Assembly (NCBI GenBank): GCA_017305535.1
Contig: JAFKKN010000010.1
Location: 124,001 to 188,000, forward strand
Length of the DNA stretch: 64,000 nucleotides
Direction of reading: 5' to 3'
Origin: Hyphomicrobiales bacterium
Lineage (GTDB): Bacteria > Pseudomonadota > Alphaproteobacteria > Rhizobiales > Xanthobacteraceae
The notes beneath the pieces were generated by a model that had not been told where the DNA came from, ran no database searches, and saw only the letters and a list, made by a program, of their open reading frames with translations. Of the stretch, positions 34,834 through 44,295 are shown piece after piece. Position numbers and translations under genes: made by a program. Numbering within the stretch: position 1 is the first letter of the stretch; every line of letters begins with the position of its first letter.

Positions 34834-35148
34834 TCAGAAAACCTCAACGATATCGTCAGCGATTCTTTCGGCGAAACGCGGTGGAATTGATCGGCGCATC
34901 GTCGCTTGGGTATGCAAACCCGTCGCATCGTTGATGATATGTTCGACGCCGATCAGATTGAGAATCGAAAACGATACGTCGGAGGGGACCTCGACAAGCA
35001 CGTCCAGATCGCTGTCCGGGCTATTGTCTCCCCGCACACGTGACCCGAAGAGGGCAAGTTTGTTCACGCCCTCCGCCTTGATGGCGTGAGCATTTTCACG
35101 GATCGTCTGGATGATCTCGTCGCGTGTCATCGAAGCCGCCTTGTTCAC
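34834..35148 (-). CDS. MntA-like minimal nucleotidyltransferase antitoxin
   Basis: 104 residues; the start is 35148, or the Met at 35130. The nucleotidyltransferase signature GSX10DXD is complete: GSRVRGDNSPDSDLDVLVEV with Gly35-Ser36 and Asp47/Asp49. The C-terminal half (VSFSILNLIGVEHIINDATGLHTQATMRRSIPPRFAERI) is the usual short lid. MntA antitoxins transfer AMP to the HepT toxin and silence it. It is 20 bases after the mutB stop and next to hepT, so the module sits inside the mutase operon. Confidence 0.9.
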   Translation of the reverse strand: MNKAASMTRDEIIQTIRENAHAIKAEGVNKLALFGSRVRGDNSPDSDLDVLVEVPSDVSFSILNLIGVEHIINDATGLHTQATMRRSIPPRFAERIADDIVEVF

Positions 35149-35168
35149 GGTCCAATGCAGCCTATCAG

Positions 35169-37325
35169 TTACTCCGCCGCCTCGCTATGCCCGAGCCGCG
35201 CGTTGAGCTTGTGGATCAGCTCCTCGGCGGCGTCGGCGATGACGGTGCCAGGTGGGAAGATGGCTTCGGCGCCGGATTTGTAGAGCGCATCGTAATCCTG
35301 CGGCGGCACCACGCCGCCGACGATGATCATGATGTCCTCGCGGCCCTGCTTCTTCAGCGCGGCCTTCAATTCCGGCACGGCGGTGAGATGCGCGGCGGCA
35401 AGCGACGACACGCCGAGAATATGCACGTCGTTTTCCACGGCCTGCCGCGCCGCCTCGTCGGCGGTGGCGAACAGCGGCCCAATGTCGACGTCGAAGCCGA
35501 TATCGGCAAACGCGGACGCGATCACCTTCTGGCCGCGGTCGTGGCCGTCCTGGCCGATCTTGGCGACGAGGATGCGCGGGCGGCGTCCTTCGGCGTCCTC
35601 GAAGGCGTCGATCAGTTCCTGCACCCTCTCGACGCGGTTCGACATGGCGGAGACCTCGCGCTTGTAGACGCCGGTGATGGAGCGGATTTCGGCGCGATGG
35701 CGGCCGAACACCTTCTCCATGGCATCGGAAATTTCGCCGACGGTGGCTTTCGCGCGCGCGGCGTCGATGGCCAGCGCCAGCAGGTTGCCTTCGCCGGTCT
35801 CGGCGCTCTTGGTGATGGCGTCGAGCGCCGCCGTTACCTCGGCTTCCTTGCGCTCGCCGCGCAGGCGCTTCAGCTTGTCGATCTGCAAGCGGCGCACCGT
35901 GGTGTTGTCCACCTTGAGCACGTCGATGGCGGCTTCGCTGGTCGGCTTGAACTTGTTGACGCCGATCACCGATTGATAGCCGGAGTCGATCCGCGCCTGC
36001 GTCTTCGCGGAGGCTTCCTCGATGCGCAGCTTCGGAACGCCGGCCTCGATGGCCTTGGCCATGCCGCCGAGTTCTTCGACTTCCTGAATGTGGCCCCACG
36101 CCTTGGCGGCGAGATCGTGCGTCAGCCGTTCGACGTAGTAGGAGCCGCCCCACGGATCGATGATGCGCGAGGTGCCGCTTTCCTGTTGCAGGAACAGCTG
36201 CGTGTTGCGGGCGATGCGCGCGGAGAAATCGGTCGGCAGCGCCAGGGCTTCGTCGAGCGCGTTGGTGTGCAGTGACTGGGTGTGGCCCTGCGTCGCCGCC
36301 ATCGCCTCGATCGCGGTGCGCATCACGTTGTTGAACACGTCCTGCGCCGTCAGCGACCAGCCGGAGGTCTGGCAATGGGTGCGCAGCGACAGCGACTTCG
36401 GATTCTGCGGATTGAACTGCGTCAGCAGCTTGGCCCACAACAGCCGCGCCGCGCGCATCTTGGCGACTTCCATGAAGAAGTTCATGCCGATCGCCCAGAA
36501 GAACGACAGCCGTGGTGCAAAACGATCCACGTCGAGCCCGGCCTTGATGCCGGCGCGCAGATATTCGACGCCGTCGGCCAGCGTATAGGCCAGTTCGAGA
36601 TCCTGCGTCGCGCCGGCTTCCTGCATGTGGTAGCCGGAAATGGAAATCGAATTGAACTTCGGCATCCGCTGCGATGTGTAGGCGAAGATGTCGGAGATGA
36701 TCCGCATCGAGGGCGTCGGCGGATAGATATAGGTGTTGCGCACCATGAACTCTTTCAGAATGTCATTCTGAATGGTGCCCGACAGTTTCTCCGGTGGCAC
36801 GCCCTGTTCCTCGGCGGCGACCACGAACAGCGCGAGGATCGGCAGCACCGCGCCGTTCATGGTCATCGACACGCTCATCTTGTCGAGCGGGATGCCGGCG
36901 AACAGCGTGCGCATGTCGTAGATCGAGTCGATCGCCACGCCGGCCATGCCGACGTCACCCGAGACGCGCGGATGATCCGAGTCGTAGCCGCGATGGGTGG
37001 CGAGGTCGAACGCCACCGACAGGCCCTTCTGTCCGGCCGCGAGGTTGCGGCGATAGAAGGCGTTGGAATCCTCCGCCGTCGAGAAGCCGGCGTATTGGCG
37101 CACCGTCCACGGCTGGTTGACATACATGGTCGGGTAGGGGCCGCGCAGGAACGGCGCGATGCCCGGCCAGGTGTCGAGGAAGTCGATGCCTTTGAGATCG
37201 CTCTCGGCATAGCTGGCGTTGACCGGAATTTCCTCCGGCGTCAGCCACGGCTTGGCCTCGCCGGTAGCGGCGGCCGGCGCGACGGCTTCGAAAGCAACAT
37301 CTGCGAAATTGGGTATGCGGCTCAT
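35169..37325 (-). CDS. mutB: Methylmalonyl-CoA mutase large (catalytic) subunit
   Basis: 718 residues. The N-terminal TIM-barrel substrate domain includes [46 protein letters not shown] and [25 protein letters not shown]. The C-terminal cobalamin-binding domain has [15 protein letters not shown] near residue 593, with the DxHxxG motif whose His ligates cobalt. It converts (R)-methylmalonyl-CoA to succinyl-CoA with adenosylcobalamin, the end of propionyl-CoA, odd-chain and branched amino-acid degradation. Partner subunit upstream, meaB downstream. Confidence 0.97.
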   Translation of the reverse strand: MSRIPNFADVAFEAVAPAAATGEAKPWLTPEEIPVNASYAESDLKGIDFLDTWPGIAPFLRGPYPTMYVNQPWTVRQYAGFSTAEDSNAFYRRNLAAGQKGLSVAFDLATHRGYDSDHPRVSGDVGMAGVAIDSIYDMRTLFAGIPLDKMSVSMTMNGAVLPILALFVVAAEEQGVPPEKLSGTIQNDILKEFMVRNTYIYPPTPSMRIISDIFAYTSQRMPKFNSISISGYHMQEAGATQDLELAYTLADGVEYLRAGIKAGLDVDRFAPRLSFFWAIGMNFFMEVAKMRAARLLWAKLLTQFNPQNPKSLSLRTHCQTSGWSLTAQDVFNNVMRTAIEAMAATQGHTQSLHTNALDEALALPTDFSARIARNTQLFLQQESGTSRIIDPWGGSYYVERLTHDLAAKAWGHIQEVEELGGMAKAIEAGVPKLRIEEASAKTQARIDSGYQSVIGVNKFKPTSEAAIDVLKVDNTTVRRLQIDKLKRLRGERKEAEVTAALDAITKSAETGEGNLLALAIDAARAKATVGEISDAMEKVFGRHRAEIRSITGVYKREVSAMSNRVERVQELIDAFEDAEGRRPRILVAKIGQDGHDRGQKVIASAFADIGFDVDIGPLFATADEAARQAVENDVHILGVSSLAAAHLTAVPELKAALKKQGREDIMIIVGGVVPPQDYDALYKSGAEAIFPPGTVIADAAEELIHKLNARLGHSEAAE

Positions 37326-37373
37326 GGTGTCACCATTCTAGCATAAACGGGCCGTGACGTCGCACTGGCCATC

Positions 37374-37838
37374 TCAATCGTGGTCCGGATGCTGGTAGCT
37401 GACGATCTGTGCCGTCTTCTCCGCTCCGAAATTGTCCGATGTAGTCGCGCCCGGCAGATTGGCGATGGACATCGCCCAATCGAGCCGGGATTCCGTTCCA
37501 AACTGCCTGTTCGGGATCACGTCCTGCGGCCGGTCGAAGGCGCCCGTCATGATCTCGACCCGCGGCCTGCCGATCATGCGATAAGCGACGGGCGTACCGC
37601 AGGCGGCGCAGAAATCGCGCATCGCAATCGACGACGACTGAAACGTCGCCGGTTTGCCGCGCGTCCAGGTGACGTGCTCCTCGGGAATGTCCGCGAGCGA
37701 GGCGAACGGCGCACCGGTCGCCTTCTGGCACATCCTGCAATGGCAGATCCCGATCCGGGTCGGTTGCGTGGACACCGCAAAGCGGATCGCGCCGCATTGG
37801 CATCCTCCGGTCAGGACGGGTTGCGTGGTTCCCGGCAT
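37374..37838 (-). CDS. GFA family (glutathione-dependent formaldehyde-activating-like, CENP-V fold) protein
   Basis: 154 residues. Zinc-ligand pattern of the GFA fold: GGCQCGAIRF, ICHCRMCQKATGAPFAS and FCAACGTPVAYRM, plus the end stretch DWAMSIANLPGA. Most members are of unknown function; Gfa itself promotes the glutathione-formaldehyde adduct. The gene starts three bases after the mutA stop and ends 48 bases before mutB, so it is embedded between the two mutase subunits. A formaldehyde role is not established. Confidence 0.9.
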   Translation of the reverse strand: MPGTTQPVLTGGCQCGAIRFAVSTQPTRIGICHCRMCQKATGAPFASLADIPEEHVTWTRGKPATFQSSSIAMRDFCAACGTPVAYRMIGRPRVEIMTGAFDRPQDVIPNRQFGTESRLDWAMSIANLPGATTSDNFGAEKTAQIVSYQHPDHD

Positions 37839-37841
37839 CGC

Positions 37842-39704
37842 TCAGGCCATCCGGTCGTAAGCCGCGGTCAGCATCGCCAGCGCATTGCCGCCGGCGAAGG
37901 CAAAATCGCCGATCCCGGCGGCGCGGAACTCGGCTTCCTTCTCGCCGGGACGCCCTGCCAGATAGATATGGGCTGTGCCGGCCTGTTGAAGGGCCTTGGC
38001 GGCCGCTGCGGCATGATCGGCATAGAGCGCATCCGACGAGCAGAGGCAGGCGAGCCGCGCGCCCGAGGCCTTGAAGGCGTCCGCGAGGGCGGCGGGGTCG
38101 ATGGTGCCGTCGCTGTCCAGCGCCTCGATGCCTCCGGCCTCGAACAGGCTCTTGGCGAACGTGGCACGCGCGGTGAAGTCCGATGGCTTGCCGAGATTGG
38201 CGAGGAAGACCTGCGGCCGCTTGCCGGTCTTCTTGAGGATGGCGTCGGAGCGGTCGCGCAATGCTTCGAACGAGGCGGCGAGGCGGATCGGTGCCAGCGC
38301 CTCGAAGGCGATGGCTTCCTTGGCGTGCGGTGTCGGCGCGGCGGCGGGCGCCAGCACGTCCGGCGTCGCTTCCTTGAGGTTCGGGAATTCGCTGACGCCG
38401 GTGACGACGTTCTTGCGCCTGGCGATGTCGGCGTCGCGCGCCGCGCGCACCGAAGCGATCTTGCTCTGGATCAGACCCGCTTGCAGTGCCGCGAACGCGC
38501 CGCCGGCCTTCTCGATGTCCTGGAACAGTGCCCATGCGCTGTCGCAGAGTTGCTGCGTCAGCGTCTCGATGCCGCCCGCGCCCGCGGCCGGATCGGCGAC
38601 CTTGGCGAGATTGGACTCTTCAAGCAGGATCAACTGCGTGTTGCGCGCGACACGGCGCGCGAAAGCGTCCGGCAATCCCACCGCCAGCGAATGCGGCAGC
38701 ACGCTGATGGCGTTGGCGCCGCCGAGCCCGGCTGAGAAAGTCGCGATGGTGGCGCGCAGCATGTTCACGTCGCTGTCGCGGCGCGTCAGCATCCGCCATG
38801 CGGTCTCCGCGGTGACGAACAACGGCTTCGGCGCAAGGCCGCATGCCTGCTCGACGCGCGCCCACAGCAGCCGCAGCGCGCGGAATTTCGCCATGGTGAG
38901 GAACTGGTCGGCATCGGCCGCAAGCCGCGCCTGAATGGCGTCGCGTGCGTCTTCCAGCGACAGCCCGGCCGCTTCCAGTGCGCGCAGATAGGCAACGCCG
39001 GTCGCAAGCACGAAGGCCAGCTCCTGCGCCTCCGAACCGCCGGCATCGTGGATCACCCGCCCGTCGGCAGCGGCGAAGGGGCCACGGAAGCCGAGCGCTT
39101 TCAGCTTTGCGATCTTCGCTCCGAAGCGCGGAGCCATCGATGCCCAGTCGCCGGCGAAGCCGCCGCGCACCGCCGCGCCGCCGATCGGATCGAAGCCGAA
39201 CCGCACGTCGACAGCGCTCGGCGCGATCTTGCGCGCTTCGAGCAGCGCGGCAAGGTGATCGCCGATGTCGCGGCCCTGCGGACTGATCTCCAGTTCGAGC
39301 GCGATGTCGGCATCGAGATAGACACCCTCGAGCGCACGCGCCAGTGCTTCCTTGGTCGGCGGCAGGCCGAAACCATGCGCGGCATTGCTGTCCGCGAACA
39401 CCAGCGTCAGTCCGCTGGCGCCGTTGACGAGATCTTCCAGCGCCTGCTTGTTCGCGTTCGCCGGATCGGCATGATCGATCCGTTGCATGATCTGCCACGG
39501 CGCCGCCAGCGCGCGGCCGACCACCGGCGCGTGCCCCTGCGCGCGCTGATAGATCGGATCGATGCGCAGTCCGTCGGCGGTCTTGCCGACCAGCTTCTCG
39601 AACGGAGCGCCCTTCAGCACACCATCGACGAGTTGTCGCCAGTTGTCGTAGTTCGCCGGCGCGAAATCAGCCGCCAGTTTCAGATCGTCGGTGGTCGCAG
39701 ACAT
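37842..39704 (-). CDS. mutA: Methylmalonyl-CoA mutase small (non-catalytic) subunit
   Basis: 620 residues from the ATG at 39704. It is homologous in layout to the large subunit: an N-terminal barrel (FEKLVGKTADGLRIDPIYQR, WQIMQRIDHADPANANKQALEDLVNGASGLTLVF) and a C-terminal flavodoxin-like domain (RPQVFLANLGKPSDFTARATFAKSLFEAGGIEALD). That domain lacks the DxHxxG cobalamin motif, as expected for the non-catalytic partner of the heterodimer. First gene of the mutase region; no cobalamin riboswitch was recognised in the 139 bases before it. Confidence 0.93.
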   Translation of the reverse strand: MSATTDDLKLAADFAPANYDNWRQLVDGVLKGAPFEKLVGKTADGLRIDPIYQRAQGHAPVVGRALAAPWQIMQRIDHADPANANKQALEDLVNGASGLTLVFADSNAAHGFGLPPTKEALARALEGVYLDADIALELEISPQGRDIGDHLAALLEARKIAPSAVDVRFGFDPIGGAAVRGGFAGDWASMAPRFGAKIAKLKALGFRGPFAAADGRVIHDAGGSEAQELAFVLATGVAYLRALEAAGLSLEDARDAIQARLAADADQFLTMAKFRALRLLWARVEQACGLAPKPLFVTAETAWRMLTRRDSDVNMLRATIATFSAGLGGANAISVLPHSLAVGLPDAFARRVARNTQLILLEESNLAKVADPAAGAGGIETLTQQLCDSAWALFQDIEKAGGAFAALQAGLIQSKIASVRAARDADIARRKNVVTGVSEFPNLKEATPDVLAPAAAPTPHAKEAIAFEALAPIRLAASFEALRDRSDAILKKTGKRPQVFLANLGKPSDFTARATFAKSLFEAGGIEALDSDGTIDPAALADAFKASGARLACLCSSDALYADHAAAAAKALQQAGTAHIYLAGRPGEKEAEFRAAGIGDFAFAGGNALAMLTAAYDRMA

Positions 39705-39763
39705 TCGGCAGATACTCTCTGGAGGTATATTGTCCTGTTTCGGGGTGAAATTGCCATGCCGGA

Positions 39764-39794
39764 TGGCCAGCCGCAACCTGCCACAGGTTGGCCA
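39764..39794 (-). terminator. Hairpin between folK and mutA
   Basis: AACCTG-CCA-CAGGTT is extended, after a bulge, by TGGCC/GGCCA. There is no T-run, so it may be a weak stop after folK or an RNA leader stem of mutA. Confidence 0.3.
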
Positions 39795-39843
39795 CGGGAT
39801 TGCCGCAAGAATCCCGAGGCAAATCGGCTTTGCAAAAATCCAG

Positions 39844-40329
39844 TCAGTGGAGGTCCGGCAGCCGCTCGATCCCCTCGGTCGAGAGTTGCGCCAGCGCGGC
39901 GGCGACCGATCGGCCTGCGATCACCCGGTCCGGCGCGATTTCCGCGAGCGGCACCAGTACGAAGGCGCGTTCGAACAGCCGCGGATGCGGCAGCGTCAGA
40001 TCCGGCTGGTTGATGACGGCGTCGTCATAGGCCAGCAGGTCGAGGTCCAGCGTGCGCGGCCCCCAACGCTGATCGCGCACGCGACCGAACCGCTTCTCGA
40101 TCTTCTGTAGCGTGAACAGCAGCGCATGAGGATCGAGGCTGGTTTCGACTTCAACGCAGGCATTGATGAAGGGGTCCTGCGCCTCTTCGCCCCATGGCGG
40201 CGTACGATAGTCGGACGAGCGCGCCAACAGCGTAGCCTGCGCCATGCCGAGGATGTTGCTGATCGCTTTCGGGAAGGTCGCGCGAACGTCACCGATATTG
40301 CCGCCTAGCGCAATCAAGACATTGCCCAT
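39844..40329 (-). CDS. folK: 2-amino-4-hydroxy-6-hydroxymethyldihydropteridine pyrophosphokinase
   Basis: 161 residues. HPPK features: VLIALGGNIGDVRATFPKAISNIL at the N-terminus, YRTPPWGEEAQDPFINACVEVET, and the signature RWGPRTLDLDLLAYDD with the metal-binding Asp pair. HPHPRLFERAFVLVPLAEIAP completes the fold. It activates 6-hydroxymethyl-dihydropterin with ATP for dihydropteroate synthase. It is the last gene of folP-folB-folK, six bases after folB. Confidence 0.95.
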   Translation of the reverse strand: MGNVLIALGGNIGDVRATFPKAISNILGMAQATLLARSSDYRTPPWGEEAQDPFINACVEVETSLDPHALLFTLQKIEKRFGRVRDQRWGPRTLDLDLLAYDDAVINQPDLTLPHPRLFERAFVLVPLAEIAPDRVIAGRSVAAALAQLSTEGIERLPDLH

Positions 40330-40335
40330 GGTCGT

Positions 40336-40698
40336 TTACCGGCTGCGGGTCAGAATGATGCCGACGTCGTCGAAGATTGCGGCGATGGGCGCGTGCGGCT
40401 TGTGGACCGTTACCTTCACTGTACTAATACGCGGGAAGGTCGCGAGAATGGCTTCCGCGACCGCACCGGCGGCGCGTTCGAGCAACTTGTAATTCGTATC
40501 CTTGAACGCCGCGCTGGCACAGGCCACGACGTCGGAATAGGAGACCGTGTCCGCGAGGCGATCAGTGCGCGAGGATTCCGAGAGGTCGGCCGCGAGTTCG
40601 AGGTCGATGACGAAGCGTTGGCCCACTTCGGTCTCGTGCGCCATGACGCCGTGCCGCGCGTGCATCACCAGACCGCGGATGAAGATGGTGTCGCTCAT
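40336..40698 (-). CDS. folB: Dihydroneopterin aldolase
   Basis: 120 residues. IFIRGLVMHARHGVMAHETEVGQRFVIDLELAADL is the classic FolB start with the active-site Glu. DTVSYSDVVACASAAFKDTNYKLLERAAGAVAEAI includes the Tyr and the YKLLERAA segment, and STVKVTVHKPHAPI includes the catalytic Lys. It cleaves dihydroneopterin to 6-hydroxymethyl-dihydropterin. It overlaps the folP stop by an ATGA. Confidence 0.94.
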   Translation of the reverse strand: MSDTIFIRGLVMHARHGVMAHETEVGQRFVIDLELAADLSESSRTDRLADTVSYSDVVACASAAFKDTNYKLLERAAGAVAEAILATFPRISTVKVTVHKPHAPIAAIFDDVGIILTRSR

Positions 40699-41543
40699 CG
40701 TTTGTCCTTGATGGCTGCCGTGACCCGCAGCGCCTGAACGGTTTCCGCGACATCGTGGGCGCGAACGATGCGCGCGCCGCCTTCCACCGCCAGCAGATGC
40801 GCGGCGATCGAGCCGCCGAGCCGCTCCTGCGGTTTCGAGGGCGTGATGGTGTCGATGAAACGCTTCCGCGAGGCGCCGATCAGCAGCGGCAATCCGAAAG
40901 CGGACAATTCATACTGGCGCGCCAGCACCGTCATGCTCTGGTCGTGGGTTTTGCCGAAGCCGATGCCGGGATCGAGAATGATATTGTCCCTGGCGATGCC
41001 TGCGTGCTCGGCGATGTTCAGCGAGCGGGTAAAGAACGCCGCGATATCCTGCATGATATCGATGTTGGCGTCGGCACGCTCGCGATTATGCATGATGACG
41101 ACCGGCGCGCGGTGCGCGGCGACGACGCGGGCCATGTCCGGATCGCGTTGCAGGCCCCAGACGTCGTTGGCGATCACCGCGCCCGTCCGCAGCGCCCAAT
41201 CGACAACGTCCGCCTTCATACTGTCGATTGAGATGGGGACGCCCAGCGCGATGATCTCGGGCAGCACCGGCTTCAGCCGCCGCATTTCCTCGTCCGCCGA
41301 GATCGCCGTCGAGCCGTAGGGGCGGGTGGATTCCGCACCGACATCGATGATGTCGGCGCCCTCGGCGATCATGCGCCGGGCCTGTCTGAAGGCGTGCTGC
41401 GGTTCGAGAAATTGTCCGGCGTCGGAAAATGAATCCGGGGTGATGTTGAGCACCCCCATGACGGCCGGGTAGGGGCGAGACAGCAACGCATCCAGGAGCT
41501 TATGTCCGGTCATTGGCGCTGCTCGGGAAGCCGTCGAAATCAT
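40695..41543 (-). CDS. folP: Dihydropteroate synthase
   Basis: 282 residues from the ATG at 41543; the Met at 41513 is also possible. Both DHPS signatures are present: VMGVLNITPDSFSDAGQF and ADIIDVGAESTRPYG. Pterin-site segments ANDVWGLQRDPDMARV and DPGIGFGKTHDQSM and the late ASRKRFI are also seen. It condenses pterin pyrophosphate with p-aminobenzoate and is the sulfonamide target. First gene of the compact folate operon. Confidence 0.95.
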   Translation of the reverse strand: MISTASRAAPMTGHKLLDALLSRPYPAVMGVLNITPDSFSDAGQFLEPQHAFRQARRMIAEGADIIDVGAESTRPYGSTAISADEEMRRLKPVLPEIIALGVPISIDSMKADVVDWALRTGAVIANDVWGLQRDPDMARVVAAHRAPVVIMHNRERADANIDIMQDIAAFFTRSLNIAEHAGIARDNIILDPGIGFGKTHDQSMTVLARQYELSAFGLPLLIGASRKRFIDTITPSKPQERLGGSIAAHLLAVEGGARIVRAHDVAETVQALRVTAAIKDKR

Positions 41544-41640
41544 GCGCTCGCTTTGCGCGGTTCCGGCTTCCGAGTCAATATTCAATATATTGTATGTTGG
41601 ACGAAGGGATGGCGGCGTGATCACCCCGTTGGGGGCCACC

Positions 41641-42048
41641 TCAGTAGCTGATCTTGAGCGGCAGCTTGCGGGCTTGTTCGATCAACTGTCCGATTGATTT
41701 TTCCGATGGCAGCACGCGCACCAGCTTCCGCTTGCCATTGGCATCCTTCATCGCCTGCGCCAGCCGCGCAGGGTTGCGATGCGTGAACTCGCGCACGGTG
41801 GTGACGCCGGCGGCGCGCAGCAGTTCGGCCTTCGCCTTGCCCATGCCGGGGATGCGCATGCAATCGGCGATGTTGGCCCATTCCAGCAGTTGTTGTTCGG
41901 TGAAGTTGGTCTTCGCGGCCAACGTCTTCCGCCCCTTGGCTGTGCGTGCGGCTTCCAGCAGTCCTTCCGTCGTACGAATGCCCGCCGCTTTGAGTTTCGA
42001 CGCAGCAAAGGCCGTCATGCCGTCAATTTTAGAGATAGGATATGTCAT
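41641..42048 (-). CDS. DUF4332 helix-hairpin-helix protein
   Basis: 135 residues made of two helix-hairpin-helix-like halves: KIDGMTAFAASKLKAAGIRTTEGLLEAA and MRIPGMGKAKAELLRAAGVTTVREFTHRNPARLAQAM, each with a GMG/G-hairpin, ending in a Lys-rich tail. It resembles the DUF4332 family, often compared with the HhH-HhH of NAD-dependent ligase. DNA contact is plausible but not shown. It precedes folP by about 97 bases on the same strand. Confidence 0.83.
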   Translation of the reverse strand: MTYPISKIDGMTAFAASKLKAAGIRTTEGLLEAARTAKGRKTLAAKTNFTEQQLLEWANIADCMRIPGMGKAKAELLRAAGVTTVREFTHRNPARLAQAMKDANGKRKLVRVLPSEKSIGQLIEQARKLPLKISY

Positions 42049-42701
42049 GGTGCTCGGCGGTAAGAAGGTGCTTAGGCGAACGGTGTAAAGCCGAACGAAG
42101 CGTGTCTGGATGTCCCTGCGCGGATCGCGCCCATGCGATCCGCTTCAACTCTGTCGCGGAAGGACCCGGAAAGTTCACCGGTAAAAACAATCGCGCCGCG
42201 GGTTCCCGCGTTCCTTTGCATTGCTTTTCGTGAAACCGTGATGCGGATGCAGCGACTATGCTGGCTTGTTGTTGACCGGAAGCAATGAGGCGGAAAGATC
42301 TGACCCGCGCTTCCAATATCGCGTTCGGCCCCTGCCGTCACGCTCAGACAATCTTGACTCATACGCCCCGCCCCAGCCGATTGATTATCGGCACGTTGTT
42401 GTGTCGGTCCATTGTGGGCTTTTGCAACGGGAAACACAAGCAGCGCAGGCGCTTCTGCTTTCGTCCCGTGACAATCGCACAAGGACTGTTGCAGTAATGC
42501 AAGAGCAAATGCCAACGCAAGTTCAAAATTCCATCCTCGGGAGAGATTTTGGATTTGCATTGCAACGAATTGCGTTTTTCCGGCCTCTATAATTCGCAGC
42601 GTCGATTTGTCGTCTTTCGAATTGCAACCTGTTCCACCTGAGCTGCAACATGCGTTAGAATGGTGCAACCCTCAACCCGAGCGCGCGATAGAGGCTGAGC
42701 G
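42049..42701. other. 650-base intergenic region with a clustered TGCAAC motif
   Basis: No convincing gene: short open frames exist but lack family features. TGCAAC occurs five times on the plus strand (42423, 42561, 42623, 42644, 42664), and its complement GTTGCA occurs at 42488. The last four starts are spaced 62, 21 and 20 bases apart, close to whole helical turns, and the last lies 38 bases before the HerA-like gene. This suggests cooperative binding of an unknown regulator at that promoter. Confidence 0.4.
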
Positions 42702-44264
42702 ATGCCGACGACCGACACCACGACTGACACAAGCGAAGCAATCTTCATCGGCAAAGGCGAACAGCCTGCGTGGCTGACGCTGGCGCTCGCCAATCGCCAC
42801 GGCCTCGTCACCGGCGCGACGGGAACCGGCAAGACTGTTTCCTTGCAGGTGATGGCCGAAGGTTTTGCGCGCGCAGGCGTTCCGGTATTCGCCGCCGATA
42901 TCAAAGGGGACTTGTCCGGCATTGCCGAAGTCGGCGAGAGCAAGGATTTCATCCTCAAGCGCGCCAAGGAGATCGGGCTGAACTTTCAGCCGGATCAATT
43001 CTCGACCGTGTTCTGGGATGTGTTCGGCGAGCAGGGGCATCCGGTTCGCGCCACGGTGTCGGAGATGGGGCCGCTCTTGCTGTCGCGGATGATGGACCTC
43101 AACGACGTGCAGGAAGGCGTCCTCAATATTGCCTTCCGCGTCGCCGACGAGCAGGGCCTGTTGCTACTCGACATGAAGGACCTGCGCGCCATTCTCAGCT
43201 TCGTTGGCGAGAACGCGGCGCAACTCACCACGCAATACGGCAACGTCTCCAAGCAGTCGGTGGGCAGCATCCTGCGTCAGCTTCTGGTGCTGGAAAATCA
43301 AGGAGGTGACAAGTTCTTCGGCGAGCCGGCGTTGCAATTGAAGGATTTCATGCGCACCGATCGTGACGGCCGCGGGATGGTCAATATTCTCGTCGCCGAC
43401 AAGCTGATGGAAAATCCGCGGCTTTACGCCACGTTCCTGCTCTGGATGTTGTCGGAATTGTTTCAGGAGCTTCCGGAGGTCGGCGACCCGCCCAAACCGA
43501 AATTGGTTTTCTTCTTCGACGAGGCGCATTTGTTATTCAACGACGCGCCAAAGGCCTTGATGGAGAAGATCGAGCAAGTGGTGCGGCTGATCCGCTCCAA
43601 GGGCGTCGGCGTCTATTTCGTCACCCAAAACCCGGTCGACGTTCCGGACAAGGTGCTGGCGCAGCTCGGCAACCGCGTGCAGCATGCGCTCCGCGCTTTC
43701 ACCCCGCGCGATCAGAAGGCCGTCGCGGCCGCGGCGCAGACATTCCGCCCCAACCCCAAACTGAACACCGCGCAGGTCATCACCGAACTCGGCACCGGCG
43801 AGGCGCTGGTGTCGTTCCTGGAGCAGAAGGGGATGCCTTCGATCGTCGAGCGGGTGTTGATCCGGCCGCCATCGGCGCGGATCGGGCCGGTGACTCCGGA
43901 AGAGCGCAAAGCCATTCTGGCCAACAGCCCGGTGAAGGGCAAATACGACACCGCGATCGATTCTGAATCGGCGTATGAGGTTTTGCAGAAGCGCGTCGCC
44001 GGCGGCGCTGCGCCCGCGGATGGTTCGGGAGGCGGTGTGCTTGGCCAGATTGGTTCGATCGTCGGCAGTATTTTCGGCACCAATACGCCGCGCGGAAAAC
44101 TCTCGACCGGGCAGGTGATCGCCCGCGATGTTACCCGCTCGGTGACCAATAAGGTCGTCGGTGGTGTTGTTGCCGATCTCGGAAAATCAGTCGGCGGCTC
44201 GCTGGGCGGCTCGATCGGCCGTTCGATCGTGCGCGGCGCGCTTGGCGGCCTGCTGCGGCGCTAG
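42702..44264 (+). CDS. HerA/DUF853 (YjgR-like) AAA+ family ATPase
   Basis: 520 residues. An N-terminal [24 protein letters not shown] leads to Walker A GATGTGKT at 38-45. [17 protein letters not shown] follows, then Walker [14 protein letters not shown] near residue 269 and the sensor/arginine-finger region [30 protein letters not shown]. The C-terminus is a Gly/Ser-rich hydrophobic tail ([24 protein letters not shown]). DUF853 proteins are HerA/FtsK-type hexameric ATPases of unclear role. It is monocistronic, possibly controlled by the upstream TGCAAC cluster. Confidence 0.92.
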   Translation: MPTTDTTTDTSEAIFIGKGEQPAWLTLALANRHGLVTGATGTGKTVSLQVMAEGFARAGVPVFAADIKGDLSGIAEVGESKDFILKRAKEIGLNFQPDQFSTVFWDVFGEQGHPVRATVSEMGPLLLSRMMDLNDVQEGVLNIAFRVADEQGLLLLDMKDLRAILSFVGENAAQLTTQYGNVSKQSVGSILRQLLVLENQGGDKFFGEPALQLKDFMRTDRDGRGMVNILVADKLMENPRLYATFLLWMLSELFQELPEVGDPPKPKLVFFFDEAHLLFNDAPKALMEKIEQVVRLIRSKGVGVYFVTQNPVDVPDKVLAQLGNRVQHALRAFTPRDQKAVAAAAQTFRPNPKLNTAQVITELGTGEALVSFLEQKGMPSIVERVLIRPPSARIGPVTPEERKAILANSPVKGKYDTAIDSESAYEVLQKRVAGGAAPADGSGGGVLGQIGSIVGSIFGTNTPRGKLSTGQVIARDVTRSVTNKVVGGVVADLGKSVGGSLGGSIGRSIVRGALGGLLRR

Positions 44265-44295
44265 GGTCGGGCGGATAGCGTTTCGAAAAGGATAA

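Noticed and set aside
39705-39843. Cobalamin riboswitch before mutA
   Set aside because: No conserved B12-box-like sequence recognised; only a bulged hairpin is present.
42266-42592. 108-codon open frame in the TGCAAC region
   Set aside because: No ribosome site, odd composition and no family motif; judged non-coding.
42072-42668. 198-codon minus-strand frame
   Set aside because: No start context or homology-like pattern; coincides with the regulatory-looking region.
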